64,000 nt of DNA from Nocardioides furvisabuli (GCF_021083185.1 NZ_JAIGQB010000003.1:372001-436000); one strand, 5' to 3'; numbered from the stretch's first letter, positions 1-9,133 are shown. The notes: generated by a model not told the origin, from the sequence alone. Translations and numbers: made by a program.

Positions 1-2
1 CC

Positions 3-986
3 GCGGGTCCGCGCGCACAGCGCTTCCACATCGGCATGACCGGCTCGGTCACGAAGGCGCTCTACCTCGACTCCGACGGCTTCGACCGCACGCTGCGCCT
101 CGGCGAGGACATGCACCTGGGCCACTCCCTCGCCCAGGCCGGCGGCGTCTTCGTCGTCGACCGCGAGGCCCGCAGCTGGCACCTCGGCCGCTCGCAGGTG
201 CTGCGCCGCGCCGAGCAGGTCAACCGCTTCAACGACCCCTACCTCGCCGACCTCGTGCCGACGATGCGTCCCAAGCGCAACCGCCGCGGCCGCGCCTACC
301 AGGTGCCCTACCTCGAGGTCGTGCTGCACGCAGGGGCGGCCGACGAGACGATCCGCGTCGTCGACTCGCTGCTCGACGGCGAGGTGCCCGACCTCCGCGT
401 CACCGTCGTCGGGCCGTGGGGATCGGTCCACGACGAGCGCGTCCAACCGGTCGAGGACCCGGTGCTGGAGACCCGGCTGGTGCACCGCTCCTACCTCCAC
501 GAGCCGCGCGTACGCCTCGTGGAGACCGCGCCCGTGACGTCGGACGCGGAGTTCGTGCTGACCCTGCCCGACGTCACGCTCGCCCCGCTCCCGGCGGCGC
601 TGGCGGCCCTGCTCGACGACCTCGAGCGCACCCACCACGGCGCCCGCGTGCTGGCGTACGACTCGGGCGCGGCAGCGCGCCTCGAGCGCACGTCGGCGCT
701 GGCCCGCGTCGCCCGGCTGGCCGGCGACGAGGACGACCGCGAGGCGCTGCTGGAGGAGTCCTTCGGGGTGAAGGCCTACCCGGCGGCCGACGTGGGCTTC
801 GTGCCGGTCGAGCTGCGGGTCGTGGAGCGCTTCACCCTGGGTGCCCGCCCGGCGATGGACCCGGACAAGTCGGAGAACCGGCTGCGCAAGGCGCTGCGGA
901 AGGCCGCCGACCCCTCCGTGGTCCGCGCGCCCGACACCGACCCCGAGCCCGACGGCAAGCGGGGGTTGTTCGGCCGGCGCCGGTGA
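3..986 (+). CDS. Glycosyltransferase family 2, C-terminal part (5' end outside window)
   Basis: The reading frame is open from the window edge, so this is the C-terminal part of a longer protein; the first ATG at 36 is internal. The segment around GEDMHLGHSLAQAGG matches the acceptor-binding ED region of GT-A family 2 enzymes, followed by a conserved R..QVNRFNDPYL stretch. The final ~200 residues (from about YQVPYLEVVLHAG) form an alpha/beta region I do not recognise, and the tail is basic (GKRGLFGRRR). It likely transfers a sugar to a polysaccharide or glycolipid at the membrane. The neighbour across a 1-bp convergent gap makes UDP-glucuronate, which fits exopolysaccharide or teichuronic-type synthesis. 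Donor and acceptor cannot be told from sequence. Confidence 0.75.
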   Translation, partial: AGPRAQRFHIGMTGSVTKALYLDSDGFDRTLRLGEDMHLGHSLAQAGGVFVVDREARSWHLGRSQVLRRAEQVNRFNDPYLADLVPTMRPKRNRRGRAYQVPYLEVVLHAGAADETIRVVDSLLDGEVPDLRVTVVGPWGSVHDERVQPVEDPVLETRLVHRSYLHEPRVRLVETAPVTSDAEFVLTLPDVTLAPLPAALAALLDDLERTHHGARVLAYDSGAAARLERTSALARVARLAGDEDDREALLEESFGVKAYPAADVGFVPVELRVVERFTLGARPAMDPDKSENRLRKALRKAADPSVVRAPDTDPEPDGKRGLFGRRR

Positions 987-987
987 C

Positions 988-2160
988 TCAGTCGGCCCCG
1001 AAGAGGTCCCGCGTGTAGACCTTGTCGACCACGTCGCGCAGCTCGTCCGACATCCGGTTCGCCACGATCACGTCGGCGCGCTCCTTGAAGGACGCCAGGT
1101 CGTCGGTCACCTCGGAGCCGAACCACGACTCCTCGCCGAGCTCGGGCTCGTAGACGACGACCTCGACGCCCTTGCCCTTGAGGCGCTTCATGATCCCCTG
1201 CACCGACGACTCGCGGAAGTTGTCCGAGCCGGCCTTCATCAGCAGCCGGTGGATGCCCACGACGCGCGGGTGGCGGTCGAGGATGTCGAAGGCGATGAAG
1301 TCCTTGCGGGTGGTGTTGGCGTCGACGATGGCGGAGATCAACGTCTGCGGGACGTCGGTGTAGTTGGCCAGCAGCTGCTTGGTGTCCTTGGGCAGGCAGT
1401 AGCCGCCGTAGCCGAAGGACGGGTTGTTGTAGTGCGTGCCGATGCGCGGGTCGAGCCCGACGCCGTCGATGATCGCCCGCGAGTCGAGGCCGCGGGAGAG
1501 GGCGAAGGAGTCGAGCTCGTTGAAGTAGGCGACCCGCATCGCGAGGTAGGTGTTGGCGAAGAGCTTGATCGCCTCGGCCTCGGTGGGCTCGGTGAAGAGC
1601 ACCGGCACGTCGTCGGCGTCGGCGCCCTCGACGAGGAGAGCGGCGAAGGCGCGCGCCCGGTCGGAGTCCTCGCCCACCACGATCCGCGCGGGGTGCAGGT
1701 TGTCGTGCAGGGCCCGGCCCTCGCGGAGGAACTCGGGGGAGAAGATCACCGCGTCGGTGCCCAGCCGCTCGCGCACCTCCTCGACGTAGCCCACCGGCAC
1801 GGTCGACTTCACGACCATCGTCGCCGCGGGGTTGATCCGCAGGACGTCGCGCATCACCGCCTCGATCGAGGTGGTGTCGAAGTAGTTCGTGACCGGGTCG
1901 TAGTTGGTCGGCGTCGCGATGACGACGAAGTCGGCGCCGGCGTGGGCGACCTCGGCGTCGGTGGTGAAGGCCAGGTCGAGGTCCTCGGTGGCGAGGAAGC
2001 GCGAGATGTCGTCGTCGTGGATCGGGCTCTCGCCGGCCTGGAGCCGCGCGATCCGCTCGGCGTCGAGGTCGAGGCCGACCACGGTGCTGTGCCGTGCCAG
2101 CAGCACCGACATGGAGAGGCCGACGTAGCCGAGCCCGGCGACGGAGATCTTCGTGGTCAC
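988..2160 (-). CDS. ugd: UDP-glucose 6-dehydrogenase
   Basis: Oxidises UDP-glucose (or a similar nucleotide sugar) to the uronate with 2 NAD+. With the GTG start at 2160 the protein has 390 aa, the usual family length. An N-terminal Rossmann motif GLGYVG lies at residues 9-14, and the catalytic cysteine is in [15 protein letters not shown] (about Cys255). The substrate-loop signature SPEFLREG is also present. An upstream in-frame GTG at 2178 exists, but family N-termini begin right before [11 protein letters not shown], so I prefer 2160. It is convergent with the glycosyltransferase, separated by 1 bp. UDP-glucuronate feeds acidic polysaccharide synthesis. UDP-N-acetylmannosamine dehydrogenase is a less likely alternative. 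Confidence 0.88.
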   Translation of the reverse strand: MTTKISVAGLGYVGLSMSVLLARHSTVVGLDLDAERIARLQAGESPIHDDDISRFLATEDLDLAFTTDAEVAHAGADFVVIATPTNYDPVTNYFDTTSIEAVMRDVLRINPAATMVVKSTVPVGYVEEVRERLGTDAVIFSPEFLREGRALHDNLHPARIVVGEDSDRARAFAALLVEGADADDVPVLFTEPTEAEAIKLFANTYLAMRVAYFNELDSFALSRGLDSRAIIDGVGLDPRIGTHYNNPSFGYGGYCLPKDTKQLLANYTDVPQTLISAIVDANTTRKDFIAFDILDRHPRVVGIHRLLMKAGSDNFRESSVQGIMKRLKGKGVEVVVYEPELGEESWFGSEVTDDLASFKERADVIVANRMSDELRDVVDKVYTRDLFGAD

Positions 2161-2282
2161 GCGGTCAGTCTGCCGCACGGCGGAGGCCGGACGGGATCCC
2201 CCACAGGACCCGGTGCGCGTCGGGACCGACGGCTCTCTCGGTGTTCGACGTGAGCCGGGTCACGGACGGGTGCGGCCTTCCC

Positions 2283-2297
2283 GGGACCTTCAGCCCT
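2283..2297. promoter_or_regulatory. Possible DosR/DevR-like box
   Basis: GGGACCTTCAGCCCT lies 65 bp before the start of the pyridoxamine-oxidase-fold gene. It resembles the mycobacterial hypoxia-regulator box (GGGACTTNNGNCCCT), matching at most fixed positions. Small PPOX-fold proteins are frequent members of DevR regulons in actinobacteria. No devR gene is in the window, so this is a motif-level suggestion only. Confidence 0.3.
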
Positions 2298-2361
2298 GCC
2301 CGCGGCCGCGGGCACGGCCTAGCGTCGAGGTAGGAGACCCGCACGCGAAGGAGTGATCACC

Positions 2362-2787
2362 ATGGACGACGAGGTCATGACCCCGCTCAGCCCCGACGAG
2401 TGCTGGGAGATGTTGCGCGAGGAGGAGTTCGCCCGCCTCGCCTTCCGGATGGTCGACGAGGTCCACATCACGCCGATCAACTACGCCGTCGACCACGACA
2501 CCCTGCTCTTCCGCAGCGCCGGCGGCGACAAGCTGCTCGCGGTGGCGATGGGCTCGGAGGTGGCCCTCGAGATCGACCGCTTCGACGAGGACCACGCCCG
2601 CAGCGTCGTCGTACGCGGCTCGGCCCGGATCCTCGACGAGCACGAGGAGCACCGCGCGGAGAACCTGCCGCTGCGCCCGTGGGTCGGCACGGTGAAGTAC
2701 AACGTCGTCGAGATCACCCCGCGCGTGGTCACCGGTCGCGCCTTCCGCCTGTCCCGGCCGTGGCTGCACATGACGCTGCACGAGTGA
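2362..2787 (+). CDS. Pyridoxamine 5'-phosphate oxidase-fold flavin-binding protein
   Basis: A 141-aa split-barrel protein of the PPOX/F420-binding superfamily. These proteins bind FMN, F420 or heme and reduce or sense small molecules. The N-terminal part (PLSPDECWEMLREEEFARLAF) and the central INYAVDHDTLLFRSAGGDKL region are typical of the actinobacterial 'PPOX class' group. The ATG at 2362 is chosen because AAGGAG (2348-2353) sits 8 nt upstream; an in-frame GTG at 2353 overlaps that site. It is transcribed alone, with a 200-bp upstream region containing a DosR-like palindrome, so a hypoxia or stress role is possible. Substrate and cofactor cannot be assigned. Confidence 0.75.
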   Translation: MDDEVMTPLSPDECWEMLREEEFARLAFRMVDEVHITPINYAVDHDTLLFRSAGGDKLLAVAMGSEVALEIDRFDEDHARSVVVRGSARILDEHEEHRAENLPLRPWVGTVKYNVVEITPRVVTGRAFRLSRPWLHMTLHE

Positions 2788-2848
2788 GGCCGGGTGCGCG
2801 GACAGGACGGCCTGGCCACCGTTTGGCGCTCGCTGGCACGGTGGTGGC

Positions 2849-2983
2849 ATGGGAATCCTGAAGAAGGCGGGGGCCTTCGCGGTCGCCAAGAAGGTCTACG
2901 ACGAGGCACGCAAGCCGCACAACCAGGCCAAGATCAAGCGCGCCGTGGCCAAGGTGCAGGAGCGCCGTCAGCGCCCTCGCTGA
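2849..2983 (+). CDS. Small basic conserved-type protein, 44 aa
   Basis: A short ORF starting ATG GGA ATC CTG AAG AAG and ending TGA at 2981-2983. The product is strongly basic (many Lys/Arg) with an amphipathic helical look (KKAGAFAVAKKVYDEARK, then KIKRAVAKVQERRQRPR). It has no signal peptide or membrane segment. The start codon, clean stop and biased third positions suggest a real gene. A ribosome site is weak (GTGGTGGC just upstream). I do not recognise the family; nucleic-acid binding is possible from charge alone. It lies 61 bp after the PPOX gene on the same strand and could share its transcript. Confidence 0.5.
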   Translation: MGILKKAGAFAVAKKVYDEARKPHNQAKIKRAVAKVQERRQRPR

Positions 2984-3004
2984 CCTCTGCCCGCCAGAGC
3001 GGCG

Positions 3005-3607
3005 TCAGGCGCCGCGGCGGGGCCGGTGGCCCCACGCGAAGGCGCCGAGCCCGAAGAGCACCGGCCACAGCGCCAGCCGCTCGAGCGCACCGGCCGCCTG
3101 CTCGTCGCCCGACACGATGAACCCCACTGCGGCCGCGGCGGTGACGATCCCCGTCGCGAGCAGCGCCCTGGCCAGGCGCGGCTGGTCGTGCCGGATGCGG
3201 TGGCCGAGCCCCATCAGCGCCAGCGGCTGGCCGAGGAACAGCGGCGTGGCGGCGATGGCGTGCAGCGTCGCGTCCTGGTCCAGCGGCGCCAGCCCCGTGG
3301 CGTACGAGCTCACCCCCGAGACGACGAGCAGCCCGGTCACCCACGGGCCGAGGGGCTTGGCGAGCAGCAGCGCACCGCCGGCGAGCAGCACGCCGTAGCC
3401 CATGAAGGACCCGTTCATCAGCTCGTGGCGCGGCGAGCAGTAGGCCTCCGAGCAGCCGACCTCGCCGAGCTTGCTCACCGAGTCGGCCACGAAGCTGTAG
3501 CCGCCGGTGGTGGCGGCGGCGGTGACGACCTCGGTCGCGATGTAGGTCGGTCGCAGCAGGAGGGCGACCGCGCCGAGCTGGGCGGAGCGCGAGGGGGTGT
3601 CGGGCAC
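3005..3607 (-). CDS. DUF998 family integral membrane protein
   Basis: A 200-aa protein with about six hydrophobic segments and a short cytoplasmic tail (GHRPRRGA). Conserved DUF998 features include the early PTYIATEVVTAA segment, the polar loop after helix 1 (YSFVADSVSKLGEVGC) with NGSFMGYG, and the later GLAPLDQDATLHAIAA loop. Members are multi-pass membrane proteins of unknown function in actinobacteria. The ATG at 3607 gives a normal family length. It is divergent from the small acidic ORF at 3690 and not in an obvious operon. No catalytic motif is visible. Confidence 0.75.
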   Translation of the reverse strand: MPDTPSRSAQLGAVALLLRPTYIATEVVTAAATTGGYSFVADSVSKLGEVGCSEAYCSPRHELMNGSFMGYGVLLAGGALLLAKPLGPWVTGLLVVSGVSSYATGLAPLDQDATLHAIAATPLFLGQPLALMGLGHRIRHDQPRLARALLATGIVTAAAAVGFIVSGDEQAAGALERLALWPVLFGLGAFAWGHRPRRGA

Positions 3608-3689
3608 GCGGCCAACCTACTGGCGTGTCCCCACCATCGGGGTGGGCCGGGCATTGCGGTCGCCGGTGGCGGGGCGTAGACCGGAAGCC

Positions 3690-3821
3690 ATGACCACCAC
3701 ACCCATGGAGCCGTCCACCGAGCCCGAGGTCGTCCCGTCCGGGGACCCGGACGTGAGCCCGATCGACCCCGGGCAGGACCCGGGTGGTCCCGTCCCCGAC
3801 ACCGAGCCCGCGCCCGTGTGA
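3690..3821 (+). CDS. Small acidic Pro/Asp-rich protein, 43 aa
   Basis: A 43-aa ORF made almost entirely of Pro, Asp, Glu, Ser, Thr and Val (PEVVPSGDPDVSPIDPGQDP), predicted to be disordered. ATG at 3690 is preceded by CCGGAAGCC, a poor ribosome site. Its GTG/TGA end overlaps the GTG start of the next gene by 4 bp (GTGA at 3818-3821), which suggests translational coupling and supports it being real. Similar tiny acidic Pro-rich ORFs are common in Nocardioides-like genomes (recollection, unverified). Function unknown. Confidence 0.4.
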   Translation: MTTTPMEPSTEPEVVPSGDPDVSPIDPGQDPGGPVPDTEPAPV

Positions 3822-4249
3822 GCGTCGTGGCCGCCGACCTCGCACGCTTCGTGCGCGCCCAGGACGACCGTGGCACCCACGACCGTGCCCTCGCCGAGCT
3901 GCGCGCGGGCAGGAAGACCGGCCACTGGATGTGGTTCGTCTTCCCGCAGGTCGCCGGTCTCGGGCACAGCCCTACCGCGCAGGCGTACGCCGTCGCGGAC
4001 CTGGTCGAGGCCCGCGCCTACCTCGCCCACGACGTGCTCGGTCCGCGGCTCCACGCGTGCTGCGAGACCCTGCTCGGGCTCGAGGGGGTGTCCGCCGAGC
4101 AGGTCCTCGGCGTCACCGACGCGATGAAGCTGCGGTCCTCCATGACGCTCTTCGCGCTCGCCGCTCCCGACGACCCCGTCTTCGACCGCGTGCTCGACCG
4201 CTTCTTCGACGGGGAGCGCGACGAGCGCACTCCTGCCCTGCTGCGATGA
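3818..4249 (+). CDS. DUF1810 family protein
   Basis: A 143-aa soluble protein with hallmark DUF1810 motifs: DLARFVRAQD near the N-terminus, GRKTGHWMWFVFPQ at about residues 31-44, and a C-terminal SSMTLFALAAPDD...VLDRFFDGERD. The family is widespread, cytosolic and of unknown function; old databases call it calpastatin-like without experimental support. The GTG start overlaps the previous small ORF by 4 bp. The ketosynthase gene follows after 25 bp on the same strand, so a loose operon is possible. Confidence 0.8.
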   Translation: MSVVAADLARFVRAQDDRGTHDRALAELRAGRKTGHWMWFVFPQVAGLGHSPTAQAYAVADLVEARAYLAHDVLGPRLHACCETLLGLEGVSAEQVLGVTDAMKLRSSMTLFALAAPDDPVFDRVLDRFFDGERDERTPALLR

Positions 4250-4274
4250 GCCCCGTCATGCCTATGCTCGCCCC

Positions 4275-5276
4275 ATGACGATCCAGCAGCCGACCGACCT
4301 CACCCACGCGGCGATGCTCGGACTCGGCGTCCACCGGCCGGAGCGTCTCGTCACCAACGACGAGATCTGCGAGGTCCTCGACTCCACCGACGAGTGGATC
4401 CAGACGCGGTCGGGCATCCGCACGCGTCGCTTCGCCAGTGAGGACGAGACGCTGATCGGGATGTCGATCTCCGCGGCCGAGAAGGCCCTCGCGGCCGCCG
4501 GCGTGGGCGCCGAGGAGGTCGGGTGCGTGATCGTCGCGACGTCCACGCACCCCGAGCACACGCCCGCCTCCGCGCCGCAGGTCGCGACCGCGCTGGGCAT
4601 CACCGCGGCGGCCTTCGACATCTCCGCCGGCTGTGCGGGCTTCTGCCACGCCCTCAACCTCGCGGCGTCGATGGTGCGCTCCGGCGCGGAGAAGCACGTG
4701 CTGGTGATCGGCGTCGAGCAGCTCAGCCGCTTCATGGACCCGACCGACCGCGGCACCGCCTTCATCTTCGCCGACGGCGCTGGCGCGGTCGTGGTGGGAC
4801 CGTCCGAGTCCGCCGGGATCGGTCCGACCGCGTGGGGCTCCGACGGCTCGCAGGCCCACGTGATCACCCAGACCCCCAGCTGCCTCGGCGGCCACTCCGA
4901 GGTCGACCACCCGGTCGTGCAGATGGAGGGCACCGCCGTCTTCCGCTGGGCGCCCTTCGCGATGGCCGAGGTCGCCCACGAGGCGCTGCGCCTGGCCGGG
5001 GTCTCCGTCGACGAGCTCGACGCCTTCATCCCGCACCAGGCGAACCTGCGCATCACCCAGACCCTCGCGCGCAACATCAAGCTCCCCGACACCGTGGCCG
5101 TCGCGACCGACGTCATCGACTCCGGCAACACCTCGGCCGCGTCGGTGCCGCTGGCGATGGAGGCCATGCTGCGCCAGGACGAGGCGTCGGCGGGCGACAC
5201 CGCGCTCCTGATCGCCTTCGGTGCCGGGCTCTCCTACGCCGGTCAGGTCGTGACCCTTCCTCCGCTGGCCGGGTAG
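4275..5276 (+). CDS. fabH: 3-oxoacyl-ACP synthase III (FabH family)
   Basis: Condenses an acyl-CoA starter with malonyl-ACP to begin fatty-acid synthesis. The 333-aa length is typical. The catalytic triad is visible: Cys120 in ISAGCAGF, His254 in FIPHQAN and Asn285 in DSGNTSAAS. ATG at 4275 matches family N-termini. The gene stands alone rather than in a fab operon, with an acetyltransferase starting 5 bp after its stop, so a role as housekeeping FabH or as a dedicated starter enzyme for branched or specialised lipids cannot be decided. No ACP or malonyltransferase gene is nearby. Confidence 0.88.
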   Translation: MTIQQPTDLTHAAMLGLGVHRPERLVTNDEICEVLDSTDEWIQTRSGIRTRRFASEDETLIGMSISAAEKALAAAGVGAEEVGCVIVATSTHPEHTPASAPQVATALGITAAAFDISAGCAGFCHALNLAASMVRSGAEKHVLVIGVEQLSRFMDPTDRGTAFIFADGAGAVVVGPSESAGIGPTAWGSDGSQAHVITQTPSCLGGHSEVDHPVVQMEGTAVFRWAPFAMAEVAHEALRLAGVSVDELDAFIPHQANLRITQTLARNIKLPDTVAVATDVIDSGNTSAASVPLAMEAMLRQDEASAGDTALLIAFGAGLSYAGQVVTLPPLAG

Positions 5277-5281
5277 TCGCG

Positions 5282-5797
5282 ATGGACGAGGTCGAGGTCC
5301 GGCTCCGCAGCGGTGACCGGGTCCTGATCCGGCCGATCCGGGCGAGCGACGCCGCCGAGCTGCAGCGGGCGTTCGCGCTGATGAGCGAGGCGTCGCAGTA
5401 CCAGCGCTTCATGACCGGCACACCGCGGCTGACCGACAGCCAGGCGGCCTACTTCACCGCCGTCGACCACGTCGACCACGAGGCCTGCGTCGCGCACGCC
5501 CCGGACGACGACTCCCTCATCATCGGAGTCGCCCGCTTCATCCGCTACAGCTCCACGCCCGACGACGCGGAGCTGGCGGTGACCGTCGCGGACTCGTGGC
5601 AGGGTCGCGGACTCGGTGCCGCCCTGCTGCGGGTGCTGACCGCACGCGCGGTCGAGGTGGGGGTCAGGCGCTTCCGCGCCGAGATGATGGCGGACAACGC
5701 GGCCATCATCGGCCTCCTGCGCAGCGCCGGCATGACGGACGAGACGGTGAGCGGTCGGCTCGCCACCGGCCACGTGGTGCTCGCGCGACCCGACTGA
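5282..5797 (+). CDS. GNAT family N-acetyltransferase
   Basis: A 171-aa acetyltransferase-fold protein. The N-terminal RSGDRVLIRPIRASDAAELQ is typical of the Pat/AcuA-like GNAT domain. The acetyl-CoA pyrophosphate loop is DSWQGRGLGAALLRVL at about residues 104-119. The ATG at 5282 is the first codon in this frame after the fabH stop, 5 bp downstream of it, so it is probably co-transcribed with fabH. Similar domains occur as the acetylating part of protein-lysine acetyltransferases, but no cAMP-binding domain is present here. Substrate unknown. Confidence is high for the fold and low for the role. Confidence 0.8.
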   Translation: MDEVEVRLRSGDRVLIRPIRASDAAELQRAFALMSEASQYQRFMTGTPRLTDSQAAYFTAVDHVDHEACVAHAPDDDSLIIGVARFIRYSSTPDDAELAVTVADSWQGRGLGAALLRVLTARAVEVGVRRFRAEMMADNAAIIGLLRSAGMTDETVSGRLATGHVVLARPD

Positions 5798-5798
5798 C

Positions 5799-6575
5799 TC
5801 AGGCGCGCGCGAGCCGGTCGGCCACGACCGTCCACACGTCGGGGTCGATGCCCATCCCGATGTGGGTCGACGACACCTCGACGTGCTCGGCGTCGGGTGA
5901 GGTGTGGTCGAGGCAGGCCTGCCACGACACGATCCCGTCGCGCTTGGAGAACAGGATCGTCAGCGGCACCGGGATCGGCGCCGTCGGGTCGAGGCGCTCG
6001 GCGACCCGCTGCGCGTCGGGGTCCGGGCCGCGGCGGTAGGCCCGGGCGACGGTGGTGTGCCGCGGTCCGCCGGTGACGGGCGTGCCGTAGGTGATGACGC
6101 GGCGCACGGCGTCGGGGTGGCGGCGCGCCACCTCGCGCGCGATCACACCGCCGAGGCTCCACCCGACCAGCGAGGCGGGCTCGCCCTTCATCTCGACCAG
6201 CTCCAGCAGCCGTCGCGACAGGCGCTCGACGTCGCGCCGGGGATCGCCGGTGTTGGTGCCGAAGCCCCAGCCGCGGGCGTCGTGGCCCAGGCGCCGGAGG
6301 TAGGCCCGCAGTGGCGCCCCGGACAGCTCGGGTGCGCGCCACCCGGGGATGTCGACGACGAGGTGGCCCTCGCCCCGCGGCGCCGAGGACAGGCGCGGCA
6401 GCGCACCCAGCAGGCGTACGCCGTCGAGCGCGGACCCGAGCTCGCCGAGCGCGGCGCGTGTGGAGGGAGGGCCGCTCGGGTGCCCCAGGTCGCGGGGGTC
6501 TGCACGGTGCCGTGCCCGCGAGCGGACGCCGGCCGCGGCCAGCAGGTGGTGACCGGGGAGGGGCAGGCGCGACAT
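5799..6575 (-). CDS. Alpha/beta-hydrolase (lipase/esterase-like)
   Basis: A 258-aa alpha/beta-hydrolase. The nucleophile elbow GWSLGG places Ser140; Asp213 (SKRDGIV) and His238 (SSTHIGM) complete a plausible triad. The motif VVDIPGWR followed by YLRRLGHDARGWGFGTNTG resembles triacylglycerol-lipase-like proteins that use a lid. There is no signal peptide, so it is likely cytosolic. It is convergent with the GNAT gene (1 bp gap) and lies downstream of hrpB on the minus strand with a 20-bp gap, so it may be read from the same transcript. Substrate unknown. Confidence 0.75.
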   Translation of the reverse strand: MSRLPLPGHHLLAAAGVRSRARHRADPRDLGHPSGPPSTRAALGELGSALDGVRLLGALPRLSSAPRGEGHLVVDIPGWRAPELSGAPLRAYLRRLGHDARGWGFGTNTGDPRRDVERLSRRLLELVEMKGEPASLVGWSLGGVIAREVARRHPDAVRRVITYGTPVTGGPRHTTVARAYRRGPDPDAQRVAERLDPTAPIPVPLTILFSKRDGIVSWQACLDHTSPDAEHVEVSSTHIGMGIDPDVWTVVADRLARA

Positions 6576-6595
6576 GCCGCGACTGTACGACGGGG

Positions 6596-9133
6596 TCAGC
6601 TGCGGCGAGGCCGGTTCGTCCGCGAGGTGGCGGGTGCGCTGCGTGGGTCCTCGGGCCAGGCGTGCTTGGGGTAGCGCCCGCGCAGGTCGGCACGCACCCC
6701 CGGGTAGCCGTTGTCCCAGAAGGACTCAAGGTCGGCGGTGACGGCGGCCGGGCGGCGCGCGGGGGAGAGCAGGTGCAGCAGGAGCGGGACGCGGCCGTCA
6801 GCCAGGACCGGCACCGCGGTCCAGCCGAAGACCTCCTGCAGTCGCACGGCGAGCACCGGCTGGTCCTGGGAGTAGTCGATCCGCACGCTCGACCCGCTGG
6901 GCACCTCGACGCGCTCCGGAGCCAGGTCGTCGAGCCTTCCCGCCTCCGGCCACGGCACCAACGCTCGCAGGGCGGTCGTCACGTCGATGCGTCGAAGGTC
7001 CGTCGCCGAGCGGACCCGTGCCAGCTGCGGCCCGAGCCAGGAGTCGAGGCCCTGTGTGAGCGCTGCGTCGCTCACGTCGGGCCACGGTCCACCGAGCGCG
7101 CGGTGGAGGAAGTCGAGGCGGGCGCGGAGCGCGGTGGCCGCGTCGGTCCAGGCAAGGAGGGCGATCCCCTCGCTCGCGATCGCGCCGCGGATCGCGTCGC
7201 TGACGGCCTGCGCAGGAGGGTCGTCGAGCGGAACCGAGCTGAGCTCGATCGCGCCCAGCAACGTCCGTCGGCGGGCCAGCACCCGGTCGCCGGTCCAGGT
7301 GACCTCGTCCACCTCGGTCCACAGCGATCCCGCTGCCTCCAGCGCGAGGTCCTCGGTGAGGGGTGCCGCCGCGCGGATCTGTGCCTCGCGCTGCCCCGGC
7401 CGTCGCTGGGCGTCACCGACCGCGAGCCACTCCAGTCCGGCCAGCGGGCCGGGGTCGCGCGGGTCGAGCGTCGCGCCGGTCCCCGACGTCATCAGGTAGG
7501 CCGCGCCCGAGGTGCCGGAGCGCTTGCGGGCGATCCGGTCCGGGTGCGCCAGGGCGATGACCAGACCCACCGCCACGTCGTCGGTGAGTGCGCGGGCGTG
7601 GTCCGAGGCCCCCATCCGGTCGCCCTGCCCCGCCACCACCTCGCGCAGCCGGGTGACCTGGCTGCGCCACGACCCTGCCCGCCTGTCGGCGCGCAGCGAC
7701 CTGAGGGCCGCGGCCAGGTCCCCGCCCGGAGCACGTACGTCCTCGCTCAGCATCGCGACCACTTCCGCGGCCCGCTCCGACCCGACGAGACCGGCTCCGT
7801 CGATCAGCGCGCGCGCCAGCCGGGGATCGACCGGCGCGCCCGAGATCGCCCGGCCCCGCGGGGTGACCCTCCCGTCCTCGGTCATCGCCCCCAGGCTCAC
7901 CAGCACCTCCGTGGCCGCCGCCAGGGCGTGCGCCGGCGGCTGGTCGAGCAGCGCCAGGTCGCGGACGTCCTCGCTGCCCCAGCACGCGACCTCCAGCGCG
8001 AAGGCCGTCAGGTCGGCGGTGGCGATCTCGGGCTCCGGACGGGGGCTCAGGTGCGCGTGCTCCGCCTCGGACCAGCACCGCAGCACCGTGCCCGGCCCGA
8101 GCCGCCCGGCCCGTCCCGCCCGCTGCTCGGCCGCCGCCCGGCTCACGGTGACGGTGACCAGGCAGGCCAGCCCGCGACGGTGATCGGTGCGCGGCTCGCG
8201 CGAGAACCCGGCATCCACCACGACGCGCACCCCGGGCACCGTCAGCGACGACTCGGCGACCGCGGTCGAGACGATCACGCGTCGACGCGGGCCCTCGCTG
8301 AGCGCACGGTCCTGCTCGGCGCCGGACAGACGACCGTGCAGGGCGTGCACGGCCGCGTCCACGCCGGCCAGGCGCCGTACGGTCGCCTCGACCTCCGCGA
8401 CACCCGGCACGAAGACCAGGACGTCCCCCTCGTGCCCGAGCAGAGCACGACGGACGGTCGCCGCGACGTGGTCGTGGAACGCCGGGGTGATCCCACGGTC
8501 GTCGGTGCGGCGCACCCCCGCGGGCAGCGGGCACCACACCGTCTGCACCGGGTGCAGTGCGCCCGGGACGCGGATCACCGGAGCGCCGCCCCCACCTCCA
8601 CCGATCAGGGCGGCCGTCCGTTCGGCCTCGATGGTGGCGGACATCGCCACCAGGGACAGGTCCTCGCGCAGGTGGGCGCGGAGATCGACGAGCAGCGCCA
8701 GGGTCAGGTCGGCGTCGAGGTGGCGCTCGTGCACTTCGTCGAGCACCACGGCCCCCACGCCCGCGAGCTCGGGATCGTGCTGGATGCGCCGGAGCAGCAG
8801 ACCGGTCGTGACGACCTCCACGCGCGTACGACGGCTGCTGCGGCGCTCGCCGCGCACGGCGTACCCGACCGTCCCACCGACCGGTTCGCCGATCAGGTGC
8901 GCCAGCCGACGGGCAGCAGCGCGGGCGGCGATGCGGCTGGGCTGCGTGACGACGACCCTCCCCTGCGCGACCCCGGCGACCGCAGGTGGGACCAGGGTCG
9001 TCTTGCCGGTGCCCGGCGGTGCCTGGACCACCGCGACCCCGTGGGAGCCGAGCGCCTCGACGAGCGGGGCCAGCCCCGCGGTGACCGGGAGGTCCGGCGG
9101 CGCGGCGAGCAGGTGGCGCAGCGGGTCGGACAC
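6596..9133 (-). CDS. hrpB: ATP-dependent helicase HrpB
   Basis: A large DEAH-type superfamily 2 helicase. From the GTG at 9133 it has 845 aa, the usual HrpB length. Motifs: Walker A APPGTGKTT (38-46), DEVH (132-135), SAT (165-167), a helicase-C domain with AGRAGRLGPG, then the HA2-like and HrpB C-terminal domains. The reading frame runs on to 9229, but the extra 32 residues are low-complexity and family members begin just before the DPLRHLL-like segment. HrpB is common in bacteria; its biological role in RNA metabolism is poorly defined. Divergent from arr, with 80 bp between starts. Confidence 0.88.
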   Translation of the reverse strand: MSDPLRHLLAAPPDLPVTAGLAPLVEALGSHGVAVVQAPPGTGKTTLVPPAVAGVAQGRVVVTQPSRIAARAAARRLAHLIGEPVGGTVGYAVRGERRSSRRTRVEVVTTGLLLRRIQHDPELAGVGAVVLDEVHERHLDADLTLALLVDLRAHLREDLSLVAMSATIEAERTAALIGGGGGGAPVIRVPGALHPVQTVWCPLPAGVRRTDDRGITPAFHDHVAATVRRALLGHEGDVLVFVPGVAEVEATVRRLAGVDAAVHALHGRLSGAEQDRALSEGPRRRVIVSTAVAESSLTVPGVRVVVDAGFSREPRTDHRRGLACLVTVTVSRAAAEQRAGRAGRLGPGTVLRCWSEAEHAHLSPRPEPEIATADLTAFALEVACWGSEDVRDLALLDQPPAHALAAATEVLVSLGAMTEDGRVTPRGRAISGAPVDPRLARALIDGAGLVGSERAAEVVAMLSEDVRAPGGDLAAALRSLRADRRAGSWRSQVTRLREVVAGQGDRMGASDHARALTDDVAVGLVIALAHPDRIARKRSGTSGAAYLMTSGTGATLDPRDPGPLAGLEWLAVGDAQRRPGQREAQIRAAAPLTEDLALEAAGSLWTEVDEVTWTGDRVLARRRTLLGAIELSSVPLDDPPAQAVSDAIRGAIASEGIALLAWTDAATALRARLDFLHRALGGPWPDVSDAALTQGLDSWLGPQLARVRSATDLRRIDVTTALRALVPWPEAGRLDDLAPERVEVPSGSSVRIDYSQDQPVLAVRLQEVFGWTAVPVLADGRVPLLLHLLSPARRPAAVTADLESFWDNGYPGVRADLRGRYPKHAWPEDPRSAPATSRTNRPRRS

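Noticed and set aside
841..2253. 470-codon frame opposite the UDP-glucose dehydrogenase
   Set aside because: Repetitive acidic/Val-rich antisense translation with no recognisable domain.
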